DNA from: Lentisphaerales bacterium
Lineage (GTDB): Bacteria; Verrucomicrobiota; Lentisphaeria; Lentisphaerales; Lentisphaeraceae
DNA: 37,671 bases
Direction: 5' to 3'
Assembly (NCBI GenBank): GCA_022446985.1
Contig: JAKVBD010000047.1
Coordinates: 1-37,671, forward strand
The translations under genes were made by a program, and so were the position numbers. Shown one piece after another: positions 6,186 through 15,528 of the stretch. Below the pieces are notes generated by a model, which had not been told where the DNA came from, searched no databases, and saw only the letters and a list, made by a program, of their open reading frames with translations. The stretch's first letter is position 1; the number at the start of each line of letters is the position of its first letter.

Positions 6186-9100
6186 TTAGTTTTTCTTTAG
6201 GTATTCTAGAATATCAACGACTTCTTGAGCTGTCAGGTTAAGGTTTTTAACTGATGGCATTATGGAGTTTTTATCGACTCTGCGTCTTTTGACATTTGAC
6301 AGCTTTACACTCGTTTGATTTCCTGCCAGATCTTTTATGATCAATGGATCAGAATCTGAAATCAGGAATCCTTTGATTATTTTATTATCTTTAGTAGAGA
6401 TGGTCGTTCCCTCAAAACCAAAGGCAATGGCATTTGAAGGGTTGATCAGTGAATCAAGTAAGTAAGAAGGCTCAAAGCGCTTGCCAATACCCGTTAATTC
6501 AGGGCCAAGTTGCATGCCTTTGCTGCCGATTTTGTGGCAAGAGAAACACACTCCTTTTGAGAAGAAAAGTTTTTCGCCATTTGCAGCATCGCCTTTCATA
6601 CTTAAAAGCTTCTTGATCGTTGGTAAGTTACCATTGTCTTTTGTCAGGTGCTTAGAGATGTCAAATGTATTGGCAGCTTTTTTAGGCTTGAGTTTGTCGG
6701 TAAGTTTAAAGTCTGCCCAGTCATTGTTACTTTTGTTTTTAACCCACCATTTAGCAGTTTCGCGAAGATCTTCAGGACCATTTAATGCAGCAGTAAGCAT
6801 AGTTTCTGCAGCAGCTTTAGATTTCATAAAACCTATGGCAGTTAGTCCGCGTTTTCTTTCATCATAACTGATTTCTTTAGACATGACACGTGCTGCGAAA
6901 TCTTGAAGGGAAGCTTCCGGGTGTAAACGCCAGGCGATATCAGCAAAAGGTTTAGACCACTTCAGTGCTTCAGAACCAAGTTTGGCATGAACGATTTCAT
7001 ACATTTCTTTTTCTTTCTTTGCACAGCCAGTACCAAATGCTTCCAGATACCAACGATCTTTGCCATCGTATTGCTCAGCAATTTTTAGAAGAATGTCTTT
7101 TGAATCTGCCAAAGAAAGATTTCTCATGGCCAGAGCGACTTCACGTCTAACCGCTGCAGATGGATCTATAGCCATTCTGGTAGAAATAGCCATAAACTTG
7201 TGATTTTCTCTTCTCAGGGCACGATAAGCGACGATTCTAGTTTGTGGGTCATTATGAGAAAGGAGTCCTTCAACGACGGCTTTCCCTTCATCATTTATAT
7301 TAGCCAGGAGCCAAACTGCCCGAGCAGCGATAAAGTGATTTTTATCTTTAAGCAGTTCTTTAAGAGCCGGAATAGATGCAGAACCTTGCTCCTTTAGTTT
7401 AACAAAACCTAGAGCACGAACATTTGGTGCTGGGCTTTTCAGAGCTTCAATCATTCCAGGAGTGGAGTCAAGATCAAACTTTGGATTATTTGGTTTGAAA
7501 CCTTTAGGAGCGATTCTGTAAATTGTGCCACTGCCTGTTCTATCTGACATTCTATGACCACCCACACCCGGGTCGAACCAGTCAGCAACATAGATTGCGC
7601 CATCAGCACCAACACTTACGTCTGCAGGACGGAACCAGTTACGGTTTTTCTTGGCGACAGAAGTATCAAAGAAATCGAAGCGGTCAAGAGCAAATCCAGC
7701 TTGCTGCGATTTTGGAAAGTATCCGAAAACTACAGAACGAGCAGCTTCACAGCTCAGAAGCATACCATCGTACTTTTCTCCAAGAGCACCGTTTTCGTAG
7801 AGAACGATACCTGTTGGAGAGCCACCGCCATAGATATCACCTGCTGGGATAGTGCCCGGGTCTTCTTGACGCCACTCAGCTACTGGAACGCTTTGACCGG
7901 GGCGCTGATCCGCACGCCAGGTTCTTTTACCATCTGCTGAAGCAAAACCAGTGTTGCCGTACTCCATTAACCAGGTAGTTCTACATGCCGGGGGATCGTC
8001 ATTGTCGTTTTGGAAAACATCGCCATAAGATGAAACAGTCTGTTCATAGCTGTTGCGGAAGTTGTGACCGATAATTGTCAGGCCTGTACCATCTGGTTTT
8101 ACACGTGCAGCAAATCCGCCGACGTAAACAAAGCCGTCATCAGAAACTGCGCCAGGTGTATTTGATTTAAGGTAAGGGCTGCCACCACGATAGGAGCTGC
8201 CGACTCTATAAGTTTTACCGCTTTTATCTGTAACTTGACTGAACCCCGCATTTCCCTGATTGAAGTAGTATTCGCCATCTGGGCCAAAAGTTACAGAGTG
8301 AAGACTGTGATCGTGGTCAAAACCGGTAAATCCAGTAAGGAATTTTTCTTTTTTATCCACTTCAGGATTAAAGCGGGCATCACCATCGACGTCTGTGTAC
8401 ATGATGAGAGATGGAGGCTGAGAGACGATGACTTTGTTACCGATGACTGCAACTCCAAGTGGAGCAGCTAGCTCTTTTTCCTGAACAAAGACATGTGAAC
8501 TATCGGCTTTTCCGTCACCATCGGTATCTTCAAGAACCATAATTCTGTCGCCCTTAGGGTGCTTAACTTCCATGATAGGCTTACGGAAGTTTCTGTAGTT
8601 TACCCCTTCTGCGACCCAAATGCGCCCTTTAGAATCGATGTCCATGTTAGTTGGATTGTAAAACATTGGCGATTGCGCCCAGACAGTGACTTCGAGATCG
8701 TCCATGGCTTTGAAGCTTTCGACAGGAAGAGAAGTCAAACCTTTTTTCTGCTTAATTGGAGTTTTTGAAACTAACGCCTTAATTGTTCCTCTGTATTTTG
8801 AGCTTCTGGCCAGACCGACCTTAGCCGTAAATTTTGTGTATCCGGCAGGAACTGCAAACTCTATGACCGCATGGGCGTGAGCGCCAAAACCATTTGTAAC
8901 TTTCTTCTTGTTCGGGTACTGAAGAGTCGTACCCTCAGAGTTTTTACCAACTTCAATTTTGCCGTACGATGTCTTGGTACTCGTCCATTTGCCGTTCAGA
9001 GACATCTCTCCATTTGGTCCAGATAATTTGGCATCCAGAACCATACCGTGATCACGGGTAATGTCGCCATCGCCATCAGTTAATACCAGGTAGAATTTTT

Positions 9101-9251
9101 CTAGCCCATCAACATTAGCAGAGACATCTGCCATATTTCTTTCTTTGATGAGTTCACTTTCATAGAGTACAGCATCTTTCTTCTCTGCCATCATTGGCAG
9201 TGTTAGAAGGGATAACGCCGTAAATAGAGCTTTACGCATAGTCATTTTCAT
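6186..9251 (-). CDS. Secreted PVC-type membrane-bound dehydrogenase with haem c domain, 1021 aa
   Basis: The start at 9251 (rather than 9293) opens a signal peptide MKMTMRKALFTALSLLTLPMMA. Order of parts: residues ~30-160, an NPCBM-like jelly roll (KNGFGAHAHAVIEF, FTAKVGLARSS) that may bind sugar; ~170-570, a six-bladed propeller of the PVC 'membrane-bound dehydrogenase' type (GRIWVAEGVNYR, LEDTDGDGKAD, VFVQEKELAAPLGV, DHDHSLHSVTFGPDG, GAIYVADWFDPGVGGH); ~595-850, HEAT-like helical repeats; ~885-1021, a haem-binding domain with CFSCH at about 902 and a distal Met in IMPSV. Proteins with this plan are periplasmic or surface oxidoreductases, expanded in Planctomycetes/Verrucomicrobia/Lentisphaerae, thought to oxidise sugars or alcohols and pass electrons to cytochromes. 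The substrate is unknown. It is a single gene and the best marker for the phylum in this window. Confidence 0.9.
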   Translation of the reverse strand: MKMTMRKALFTALSLLTLPMMAEKKDAVLYESELIKERNMADVSANVDGLEKFYLVLTDGDGDITRDHGMVLDAKLSGPNGEMSLNGKWTSTKTSYGKIEVGKNSEGTTLQYPNKKKVTNGFGAHAHAVIEFAVPAGYTKFTAKVGLARSSKYRGTIKALVSKTPIKQKKGLTSLPVESFKAMDDLEVTVWAQSPMFYNPTNMDIDSKGRIWVAEGVNYRNFRKPIMEVKHPKGDRIMVLEDTDGDGKADSSHVFVQEKELAAPLGVAVIGNKVIVSQPPSLIMYTDVDGDARFNPEVDKKEKFLTGFTGFDHDHSLHSVTFGPDGEYYFNQGNAGFSQVTDKSGKTYRVGSSYRGGSPYLKSNTPGAVSDDGFVYVGGFAARVKPDGTGLTIIGHNFRNSYEQTVSSYGDVFQNDNDDPPACRTTWLMEYGNTGFASADGKRTWRADQRPGQSVPVAEWRQEDPGTIPAGDIYGGGSPTGIVLYENGALGEKYDGMLLSCEAARSVVFGYFPKSQQAGFALDRFDFFDTSVAKKNRNWFRPADVSVGADGAIYVADWFDPGVGGHRMSDRTGSGTIYRIAPKGFKPNNPKFDLDSTPGMIEALKSPAPNVRALGFVKLKEQGSASIPALKELLKDKNHFIAARAVWLLANINDEGKAVVEGLLSHNDPQTRIVAYRALRRENHKFMAISTRMAIDPSAAVRREVALAMRNLSLADSKDILLKIAEQYDGKDRWYLEAFGTGCAKKEKEMYEIVHAKLGSEALKWSKPFADIAWRLHPEASLQDFAARVMSKEISYDERKRGLTAIGFMKSKAAAETMLTAALNGPEDLRETAKWWVKNKSNNDWADFKLTDKLKPKKAANTFDISKHLTKDNGNLPTIKKLLSMKGDAANGEKLFFSKGVCFSCHKIGSKGMQLGPELTGIGKRFEPSYLLDSLINPSNAIAFGFEGTTISTKDNKIIKGFLISDSDPLIIKDLAGNQTSVKLSNVKRRRVDKNSIMPSVKNLNLTAQEVVDILEYLKKN

Positions 9252-9519
9252 ATTATCCACACAGGTTAGTTTTATAGATGATACACAATTCACAGTTGCT
9301 GGATTGATTCGCGAGAATTGTTGGAATCTCGCAAAAAATGCTGAAAAATTTATAAAAATTACTATTCCCCTTTAGCTTATTTCGGCAGTTTTTATTGCTT
9401 TTTGATAAGAAGAGACTACTTCTGTAGGCTCTTTTTATTACAGTATGACTCCGTGCAGTCGGAGAAAAGAAAAATAAACGAGTTATATTTCGGGCACATT
9501 AAAATAATTAGATTTGAGT

Positions 9520-10665
9520 ATGGATAAGCTGCGTAAATATATAATAGCCGGAACAAAGCGCATAGTTCTGAAAGTTGGAAGCCGTCTTCTTGTGGACGAG
9601 CACAGGCACCCTTGTGCCGAGCGCATAAATGCTCTGGTGGCTCAAATTGCCGAATTACGCAAAAATGGTCTTGAAGTTGTGCTCGTTAGTTCAGGAGCTA
9701 TCTCGGCCGGCATGTCTATACTTGGAATGGATAAGCGTCCTAAGATGGTGCCGGAACTTCAAGCTTCAGCAGCGATTGGTCAAAGTCGCCTTTTAGCTAT
9801 GTATGAAGACGCGTGTCGTTCTCATGGATTCCACTGTGGTCAGATACTTTTGACTGCTGGAGATGTTCAGGATCGTCGCCGTCACTTAAACCTGTCCAAC
9901 TGTTTAAATGCTTTGATTGCTCAGGGGGCATTACCCATTATTAATGAAAATGACTCTATTAGCGTCGAAGAAATCTGTTTTGGTGAAAATGATTACCTGG
10001 CTGCTTTAGTGGGAACTCTTTGTAAGGCGGAATTAACAGTTTTGCTCACCAGTGTAGATGGCATGTACAAAAAGCTTGCCGATGGTTCTTTTGGTGAGAG
10101 AATTTCTGTAATAGAAGAAGTGACACCAGAAATCAAAGCTATGGCAACCGGTACAGATGGTAATCAACTTTCAACCGGCGGTATGGAAACGAAGTTGAAG
10201 GCTGCCGAAACTTTGACTTCAGTTGGTGAAAGCTTATGGATTGTTGATGGCAGAGACTTTGATGTCATTGGCGATGTTTATGCCGGAAAAGATGTAGGAA
10301 CACTCTTTCCCGGTAGTGAAGAAAAGATGCGCATGCACAAGCGCTGGATGGCATTTTTTCCAGAAATTTCCGGTGCTCTCGTCGTTGACGGTGGCGCTAA
10401 AAAAGCCTTGCTCACTCAGGGGAGCAGTCTTCTGCCTGGAGGCATAACCGAGGTCTCAGGTGAGTTTACAAAAGGCGATATAGTCGAGATAAAAGGTCTT
10501 CATGGCAAACTGCTTGCAAAAGGCGCAGTGAATTACTCGGCTAAAGAATTGGAACTTATAAAAGGTAAGAAAACAACTGACATTCTCGAATTGCTGGGCT
10601 ATCATATCTACGATGAAGCAGTCCACCGAGATAACTTAGAGGTTTTAAATAATGAGGAAAAATGA
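9520..10665 (+). CDS. proB: Glutamate 5-kinase, 381 aa
   Basis: First step of proline synthesis: ATP + L-glutamate to glutamyl-5-phosphate (EC 2.7.2.11), in the cytoplasm. The amino-acid-kinase domain (residues ~1-260) shows IVLKVGSRLL (phosphate-binding Lys), VLVSSGAISAG, INENDSIS (glutamate binding), and GTDGNQLSTGGMETKLKAA (nucleotide loop). Residues ~280-355 form the C-terminal PUA domain (GALVVDGGAKKAL, SLLPGGI, FTKGDIVEI) seen in full-length ProB. A TTG two codons upstream (9514) is an alternative start; neither has a strong ribosome site. The stop overlaps the proA start (ATGATG), so the two are translationally coupled, as expected because glutamyl phosphate is unstable. Confidence 0.96.
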   Translation: MDKLRKYIIAGTKRIVLKVGSRLLVDEHRHPCAERINALVAQIAELRKNGLEVVLVSSGAISAGMSILGMDKRPKMVPELQASAAIGQSRLLAMYEDACRSHGFHCGQILLTAGDVQDRRRHLNLSNCLNALIAQGALPIINENDSISVEEICFGENDYLAALVGTLCKAELTVLLTSVDGMYKKLADGSFGERISVIEEVTPEIKAMATGTDGNQLSTGGMETKLKAAETLTSVGESLWIVDGRDFDVIGDVYAGKDVGTLFPGSEEKMRMHKRWMAFFPEISGALVVDGGAKKALLTQGSSLLPGGITEVSGEFTKGDIVEIKGLHGKLLAKGAVNYSAKELELIKGKKTTDILELLGYHIYDEAVHRDNLEVLNNEEK

Positions 10666-11927
10666 TGTCTATAGATTTTAAGGCGGAAACGGAAAAACTC
10701 GGGCGTAAGGCTCAGCTGGCATCCCGCCGACTAGCGTCACTGAGTACACTTAGGAAAAATAAAGCTCTAGAACAGATTGCCGAAGCTATATTGGCAGCCA
10801 AAGAAGAGATCGTTACAGCTAACGTTCTGGATCTTCAGGCTGGTCGTGAAAATGGTTTGAGCGCGGCAATGATTGATCGTTTAACTTTAACTGACGGCCG
10901 TATCGAAGACATGGCAAAAGGCTTAGTTATGCTGGCAGGTCTTTCTGATCCAGTAGGTAAAATTGACGCCAACTTTATTCGTCCAAATGGACTTTCAATT
11001 GAGAAAGTCAGAGTTCCGATCGGAGTGATCGGCATTATTTATGAATCCCGTCCAAATGTTACAGTTGATGCTGCTGGTCTTTGTTTGAAAGCTGGTAATG
11101 CGGTGATTCTTCGCGGTGGTAAAGAAGCTATTCACAGTAACCGTAAGTTAGCTGAGATCATGGAAAAGAGCGGTGTTAAAGCCGGTCTTCCTGAAAACTT
11201 CGTTCAGTTGATTCCGTGGACAGACCGCGAAGCTGTTAATTACCTGCTTAAGTTGGATAGATACATAAATCTAATGATTCCACGGGGTGGCGAAGGTCTT
11301 ATTCGCTTCACTGTTGAGAATTCCACAATTCCAGTGATTAAGCACTACAAAGGCGTTTGTCACGTTTATGTCGATAAAGCGGCTGACCTTGAAATGGCTA
11401 AGAACATAATCGTCAATGGTAAGTGTCAAAGACCTGGTGTTTGTAATGCTGTAGAAACAATTTTGATCAATAAGGAGATCGCTCCTGAGTTTGCAGAGAT
11501 TATCGGAACAGAGATGATTAACCGCGGTGTTGAGCTTCGTGGTAATGAAGAGTTCTGTAATCTGGTTTCTTCTGCTAAAGTAGCAACTGAAGATGATTGG
11601 CACGAAGAATACCTTGATCTGATTCTTGCGGTAAGAGTTGTTGAAGATATCGATGGTGCTATCGATCATATCGCTGAGTATGGCTCTGGCCACAGTGATG
11701 CAATCGTGACAGCTGATAAGATGTCTGCTCAGAAATTCAGAACTGAAGTCGACAGTGCAGCTGTTTATGTTAACGCATCGACAAGATTTACTGATGGCTC
11801 TATGTTTGGTATGGGGGCTGAAATCGGTATTTCTACTGACCGTCTTCACGCTCGTGGCCCTATGGGACTTGATGAGCTGACTACTTACAAATATGTCGTT
11901 AGCGGCACAGGTCAGATTCGCGAGTAA
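10662..11927 (+). CDS. proA: Glutamate-5-semialdehyde dehydrogenase (gamma-glutamyl phosphate reductase), 421 aa
   Basis: Second step of proline synthesis: glutamyl-5-phosphate + NADPH to glutamate-5-semialdehyde (EC 1.2.1.41). The sequence is an aldehyde-dehydrogenase fold of the usual 415-425 residues, with VPIGVIGIIYESRPNVT, KAGNAVILRGGKEA, LMIPRGGEGLI, PVIKHYKGVCHVYVD, and the catalytic cysteine in RPGVCNAVET (Cys261). The C-terminal block RFTDGSMFGMGAEIGIST is also typical. Two ATG codons overlap the end of proB (10662 or 10665). Its TAA shares a base with the start of tlyA, making one operon. Confidence 0.97.
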   Translation: MMSIDFKAETEKLGRKAQLASRRLASLSTLRKNKALEQIAEAILAAKEEIVTANVLDLQAGRENGLSAAMIDRLTLTDGRIEDMAKGLVMLAGLSDPVGKIDANFIRPNGLSIEKVRVPIGVIGIIYESRPNVTVDAAGLCLKAGNAVILRGGKEAIHSNRKLAEIMEKSGVKAGLPENFVQLIPWTDREAVNYLLKLDRYINLMIPRGGEGLIRFTVENSTIPVIKHYKGVCHVYVDKAADLEMAKNIIVNGKCQRPGVCNAVETILINKEIAPEFAEIIGTEMINRGVELRGNEEFCNLVSSAKVATEDDWHEEYLDLILAVRVVEDIDGAIDHIAEYGSGHSDAIVTADKMSAQKFRTEVDSAAVYVNASTRFTDGSMFGMGAEIGISTDRLHARGPMGLDELTTYKYVVSGTGQIRE

Positions 11928-12661
11928 TGCCTAAGAAATTCCGTGCCGATGAACTGCTGGTAGAGCGGGCTTTATGTGAAAGCATAGACGAAGCCCGTAA
12001 ATACATCATGGCAGGTCAGGTGCGGGGTGGCAATGACCGTGTTATCCAGAAGGCAAGCGAAATGCTGCCTCTGGAACAAGCTCTTTTTTTAGATCTCCCA
12101 CTTCCTTATGTTTCCCGAGGAGCTTTGAAGCTCAAGCCGGGATTTGAGAAATACCTCCCAGAACCTCAAGGTTTAATTGCTTTGGATTTAGGTTCCAGTA
12201 CAGGTGGATTTACTGATCTGATGTTGCAAAATGGCGTCTCGAAAGTTTATGCCGTCGATGTCGGAACCGGTCAGTTACACTACAAGCTGCGGACGGATGA
12301 ACGGGTTATTTCTATGGAGCAGACTAACGCCCGGAGTTTGGCCAATGAACAGGTTCCTGAGCTTGTCGATATCGTGACTTCCGATGTCTCTTTTATCTCT
12401 GTAACTAAAATACTTCCTGCAGCTTCAGGGCTGATGAAAGAAGGTGCTTTGGCTTTTATTTTAGTTAAACCGCAGTTCGAAGTTTCTCGCAGCCAAGTGA
12501 GCGATGGCGTCATTCGCGATGAAGCTTTACGTCTCGAAATGGTTGAAAAAGTAAAGTCATTTGCAGCGATCGAGCTTAACTGGTCGACTTTAGATGTTCT
12601 GCCAAGTGATTTGAAAGGCCCTAAAGGTAATCAAGAATACGTCGTAGTTTTCAGGAAGTAG
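11927..12661 (+). CDS. tlyA: TlyA-family rRNA 2'-O-methyltransferase, 244 aa
   Basis: The N-terminal S4 RNA-binding domain (residues ~5-60: ADELLVERALCESIDEARK, AGQVRGG) is followed by SRGALKL and an FtsJ/RrmJ-type Rossmann methyltransferase (~80-240). Visible are the SAM-binding DLGSSTGGFTD, the VDVGTGQLHYKLR strand, DVSFIS, VKPQFE and the closing GPKGNQEYVV. These supply Lys, Asp, Lys and Glu in the order of the FtsJ tetrad. TlyA methylates ribose 2'-OH of cytidines in 16S/23S rRNA; the 'hemolysin' name often attached is historical. The start overlaps the proA stop by one base (TAATG). Confidence 0.92.
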   Translation: MPKKFRADELLVERALCESIDEARKYIMAGQVRGGNDRVIQKASEMLPLEQALFLDLPLPYVSRGALKLKPGFEKYLPEPQGLIALDLGSSTGGFTDLMLQNGVSKVYAVDVGTGQLHYKLRTDERVISMEQTNARSLANEQVPELVDIVTSDVSFISVTKILPAASGLMKEGALAFILVKPQFEVSRSQVSDGVIRDEALRLEMVEKVKSFAAIELNWSTLDVLPSDLKGPKGNQEYVVVFRK

Positions 12662-12663
12662 TC

Positions 12664-13281
12664 ATGGCTATCTGCGAAATGTGCGGCGAACCAATTGACT
12701 CGAATGTCTGTCCATTTTGTGAAACTGAGCAGGGACTTGAATCTGAGATCAATATTCCTGATTTTAAGCCTCATAAGCCTGTTAAGTTGGATAGTAGTTT
12801 ATTGGCAGCAATAAATCCCGATCAGAGGATTCCTAAAACGAATTGCGAGATGTGTGGCGAACCCATAGATCGTTTACAGTGTCCATTCTGCAATACGGTT
12901 CAGGGTACACAGCCTAAAGTTAAAACGAAAACTAAGAGGCGAGTGATGAAAGTAGTTAACATCAAAGATGACCTACCGGTAGTCGATATCGCTATCGCTC
13001 GAATGGAAATTCAAATCGATGAAGCTCGAGAAGAAGAATACCGTGCTTTGAAAATCATTCATGGTTATGGCTCTTCTGGAAAAGGTGGTGCCATCAAGAA
13101 TGAGATCCATCGAGTTTTGCGAAGGATGTATCTCAATGAACAGATTTTTGACTGGATTCCCGGTGAAGAATTTTCGGCAGAATATGAAGAAACCCTCGAG
13201 CTTTTGAGGAAGTTCCAATTTTTAGAAAATGATGAAGATTTCCGCCAGTACAATCGCGGTATATCGATTATCATATTGTAG
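12664..13281 (+). CDS. Smr-domain protein with two zinc knuckles, 205 aa
   Basis: Two near-identical Cys4 knuckles stand at C4/C7/C16/C19 and C61/C64/C73/C76, each CEMCGEPID followed by CPFC, and alike at DNA level too, so one arose by duplication. The C-terminal ~115 residues fit a Smr domain: VKVVNIKDDLPVVDIAIARM, then ALKIIHGYGSSGKGGAIKNEI (the HGxG loop), then a basic helix VLRRM. The usual DLHG motif at the start of Smr is replaced by VVDIA. Smr domains bind or nick nucleic acid, and many are linked to ribosome rescue or DNA repair. A 40-residue insertion rich in acidic and aromatic residues lies between HGxG and the last strand (GISIII). GGA precedes the ATG, two bases after the tlyA stop; last gene of the pro operon. 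Confidence 0.8.
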   Translation: MAICEMCGEPIDSNVCPFCETEQGLESEINIPDFKPHKPVKLDSSLLAAINPDQRIPKTNCEMCGEPIDRLQCPFCNTVQGTQPKVKTKTKRRVMKVVNIKDDLPVVDIAIARMEIQIDEAREEEYRALKIIHGYGSSGKGGAIKNEIHRVLRRMYLNEQIFDWIPGEEFSAEYEETLELLRKFQFLENDEDFRQYNRGISIIIL

Positions 13282-13381
13282 ATGATTTGTAACTGAACCT
13301 TCACAGCTCTGTGATCTGATGGTCACAACAACTTTAGAATTTATGTAACGATACGGCTGGTACTTAAATTATGATGTCTTT

Positions 13382-13985
13382 ATGAAGAACATCGTACTAT
13401 TATCAGCTCTTGGCTTAGTGTCATGCACTTCAAATAACTTAGTTATCAATCAAAAATATACTCGAAGAATCAGTACAGGTTGAAAAAGCAGATGTTAAAA
13501 GATGTCACTTTGCAATAAAAGTTCAGATTATAAAAAACAATGAAGTCTGGATGTCTCCTCAGATAATGATGAATGAAGGCCGAAAGGCAAGAATTCGTGT
13601 AGGGAATGAAAAGTTTCTACCAAAGGAGTGGGTATCACCAGTTGTCAATGAAAGCGAGGGTGAAATTGTTTTTACACCTTCTCTTCCAGTGTTTGATGAA
13701 CCAACTCTCTTTGGCTTTGAAATGGAGTTGACTGTCACCAAAACGAGAAGCCTGAATTCAGATAAATGGGTTCATATTCAGGGAAGTTTTTTAAATCGTG
13801 AGGAAGAAGTACATAAAATGATTGAGCCTGAAAAGACAGAAGTTTTAAACAATTTCGGCACAAGTTATACTGCTGATCATAGTCATTTCTCGATGTTTGT
13901 TAAAAACAACTCTACTAAAAATTGGAGCTTTGTATCCGGGAAAAATGAGTATGACTTAAAGTTCTATGTTAAACAGATGTTTTAA
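13382..13985 (+). pseudogene. Lipoprotein gene broken by a one-base frameshift
   Basis: The frame beginning at ATG 13382 encodes a clear lipoprotein signal (MKNIVLLSALGLVSC, lipobox LVSC) but stops at 13481-13483. A second frame, open from 13443, continues with convincing protein (…VEKADVKRCHFAIKVQIIK…) to 13985. Taking one A out of the five-A run at 13452-13456 joins them without loss into a ~200-residue lipoprotein. The body is rich in beta strands (KARIRVGNE, GEIVFTPSLPVF, LFGFEMELTVTKTR). Family not recognised, though the 'VWMSPQIMMNEGRKARIRVG' strand pair is reminiscent of secretin-like domains. If no slippage occurs, translation may restart at 13551 to give 144 residues without a signal. 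No strong ribosome site precedes 13382. Confidence 0.7.
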
Positions 13986-14003
13986 ATACTATGGCCGATG
14001 AAA

Positions 14004-15317
14004 TTAAATCTTAATTGACTTCCAGTATCCATTTCTCCACAGTAGTGCATAGATGAAAGCTAAACCAATTTGGAGGATAAGATTTGCGGTCCAGATGCCA
14101 TTTAGATTCCAGTTGATAGTATGGCCCATAAACCAGGCGAGAGGCAGGTAGAATAACCATGAAGATCCGGTGGAGATATACATAACTTTTTTACTGTCTC
14201 CAGCGCCCAAAATACTGTGCTGTAGAACTAAGACGGCTCCTTCGAAAGGAAGTGATAGCCCAAGTAGAATGACCGCTGTAGTTGCTCCTTTAACGACTAC
14301 CGGGTCGAGAATAAATATTCCTAGAAGAAAGTTAGGAGCAATTAAAAAGGGAATGCTCATGATAGTTAAAGCACAAGCACATAGCTTAGTTATTTGCCAG
14401 GCCCATAGATCTGCATCTTCGGCATCTTTTGCTCCTAAAGATTGTCCTACAAGTGATGTGGAAACCATGCCAAAAGCCAGAGCAGGGAGGTAGCAGACAA
14501 GAGCAAAGTTAATGATTATACCTGCTGCAGCAAGTTCATTTGTACCCAGCATAGCAATAATTTTGTAGAGAACTGTGTAGCTGAGGGCATACAGGATCGA
14601 CTGTATGGCATTTGGTATTGAAAGTCGGATTAACGATTGAATAGTTTCATTTGGAATTCGCTGTAGGAAACCGTTTTTATCTAAACTGCGAATCGCCATT
14701 ATAAAGTAAATGACGGTGCCAATAGTCGGTGCAAGAAGTGAACCCAAAGCTGCCCCTGTAGTTCCCAGAGGGGGGCAGCCGAATTTACCAAAGATGAAGA
14801 TGTAGCTGAGTATTGCATTGGCTAGATGAATACAAATAATCGTTAGCATGTAGACTTTTTGCTTATTGACTCCATTCCAGTAGCCGCGAAAACAAAAGTT
14901 CATGCCGAGAATAGGAATTGCTAAGAAAGTAATAGAGAGATAATCAGTGCCTTCTCGAATAACGTCTGGATCATCACTTACAAGGCTGATTATATTTTGT
15001 GCATAGTGACTGCATAGAAATGCCATAGGGATACTAAAAAGCAACCCAGTTAAAAGTCCGGCATTAAGTGGATGGGCTGACTCAGCGTTTTTGCCTTCGC
15101 CCAAACGACGGGCTGCCAGCTGTTGAACACCAGTAGACAGACTCATGACGGCAGAGCCAGCCAGCCAGTTGACGATTCCACCAGCAGCTACGGCGGCAAG
15201 TGCAGCTGTACCAATGCGTCCCACCATGAATGAATCGACGAGATTCAGTAGGTTCTGTGAGATCATTGCCCCGATTAAAGGGGCGGATAGACTGAGAATT
15301 TTTTTATATCTGTTCAT
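14004..15317 (-). CDS. MATE-family multidrug/metabolite exporter, 437 aa
   Basis: Twelve hydrophobic segments in two homologous halves. The first half has the MATE signature near the N-terminus (LSAPLIGAMISQNLLNLVDSFMVGRIGTAALAAVAAGG, beginning at residue ~9), and the second repeats it around residue 235 (IRLSIPNAIQSILYALSY, ELAAAGIIINFAL, AFGMVSTSLVGQSLGAKD). Length fits NorM/DinF types (430-460). Such proteins export cationic drugs or metabolites using Na+ or H+ gradients across the inner membrane. The substrate cannot be read from sequence. It ends 18 bases from the broken lipoprotein gene (convergent), and diverges from the histidine kinase gene upstream, with a 211-base promoter region between. 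Confidence 0.9.
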   Translation of the reverse strand: MNRYKKILSLSAPLIGAMISQNLLNLVDSFMVGRIGTAALAAVAAGGIVNWLAGSAVMSLSTGVQQLAARRLGEGKNAESAHPLNAGLLTGLLFSIPMAFLCSHYAQNIISLVSDDPDVIREGTDYLSITFLAIPILGMNFCFRGYWNGVNKQKVYMLTIICIHLANAILSYIFIFGKFGCPPLGTTGAALGSLLAPTIGTVIYFIMAIRSLDKNGFLQRIPNETIQSLIRLSIPNAIQSILYALSYTVLYKIIAMLGTNELAAAGIIINFALVCYLPALAFGMVSTSLVGQSLGAKDAEDADLWAWQITKLCACALTIMSIPFLIAPNFLLGIFILDPVVVKGATTAVILLGLSLPFEGAVLVLQHSILGAGDSKKVMYISTGSSWLFYLPLAWFMGHTINWNLNGIWTANLILQIGLAFIYALLWRNGYWKSIKI

Positions 15318-15528
15318 TTAATAAAGTGTTACTTTGAGACAATATGAATGGATTTTTTTAAATTGTCGTTCGGTGATAACAAAAATTCAGCAAGATAATT
15401 AACAAAAGCTTATTGCAAGTTACTGTTTATTTTGATTGTATTGTGACGTGAAGCATGTTATATAGTGTTGCAAAGAGTGGAATAATAGGCTAGAGGAAAT
15501 TTATGGGTGTGTTTGGGAAGGGGAGAGA

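Noticed and set aside
7523..7940. Plus-strand ORFs of 109 and 128 residues inside the haem dehydrogenase gene
   Set aside because: Both are antisense to the well-supported 1021-residue protein, and neither has recognisable domain content.
11271..11849. 192-residue ORF antisense to proA
   Set aside because: Lies wholly within the certain proA gene on the opposite strand, has no ribosome site, and its sequence has no family pattern; it is a by-product of proA codon use.
13301..13314. Palindrome TCACAGCTCTGTGA after the Smr gene as a terminator
   Set aside because: It has no T-run and only a short stem; it may be a chance palindrome or an operator but I cannot assign it.
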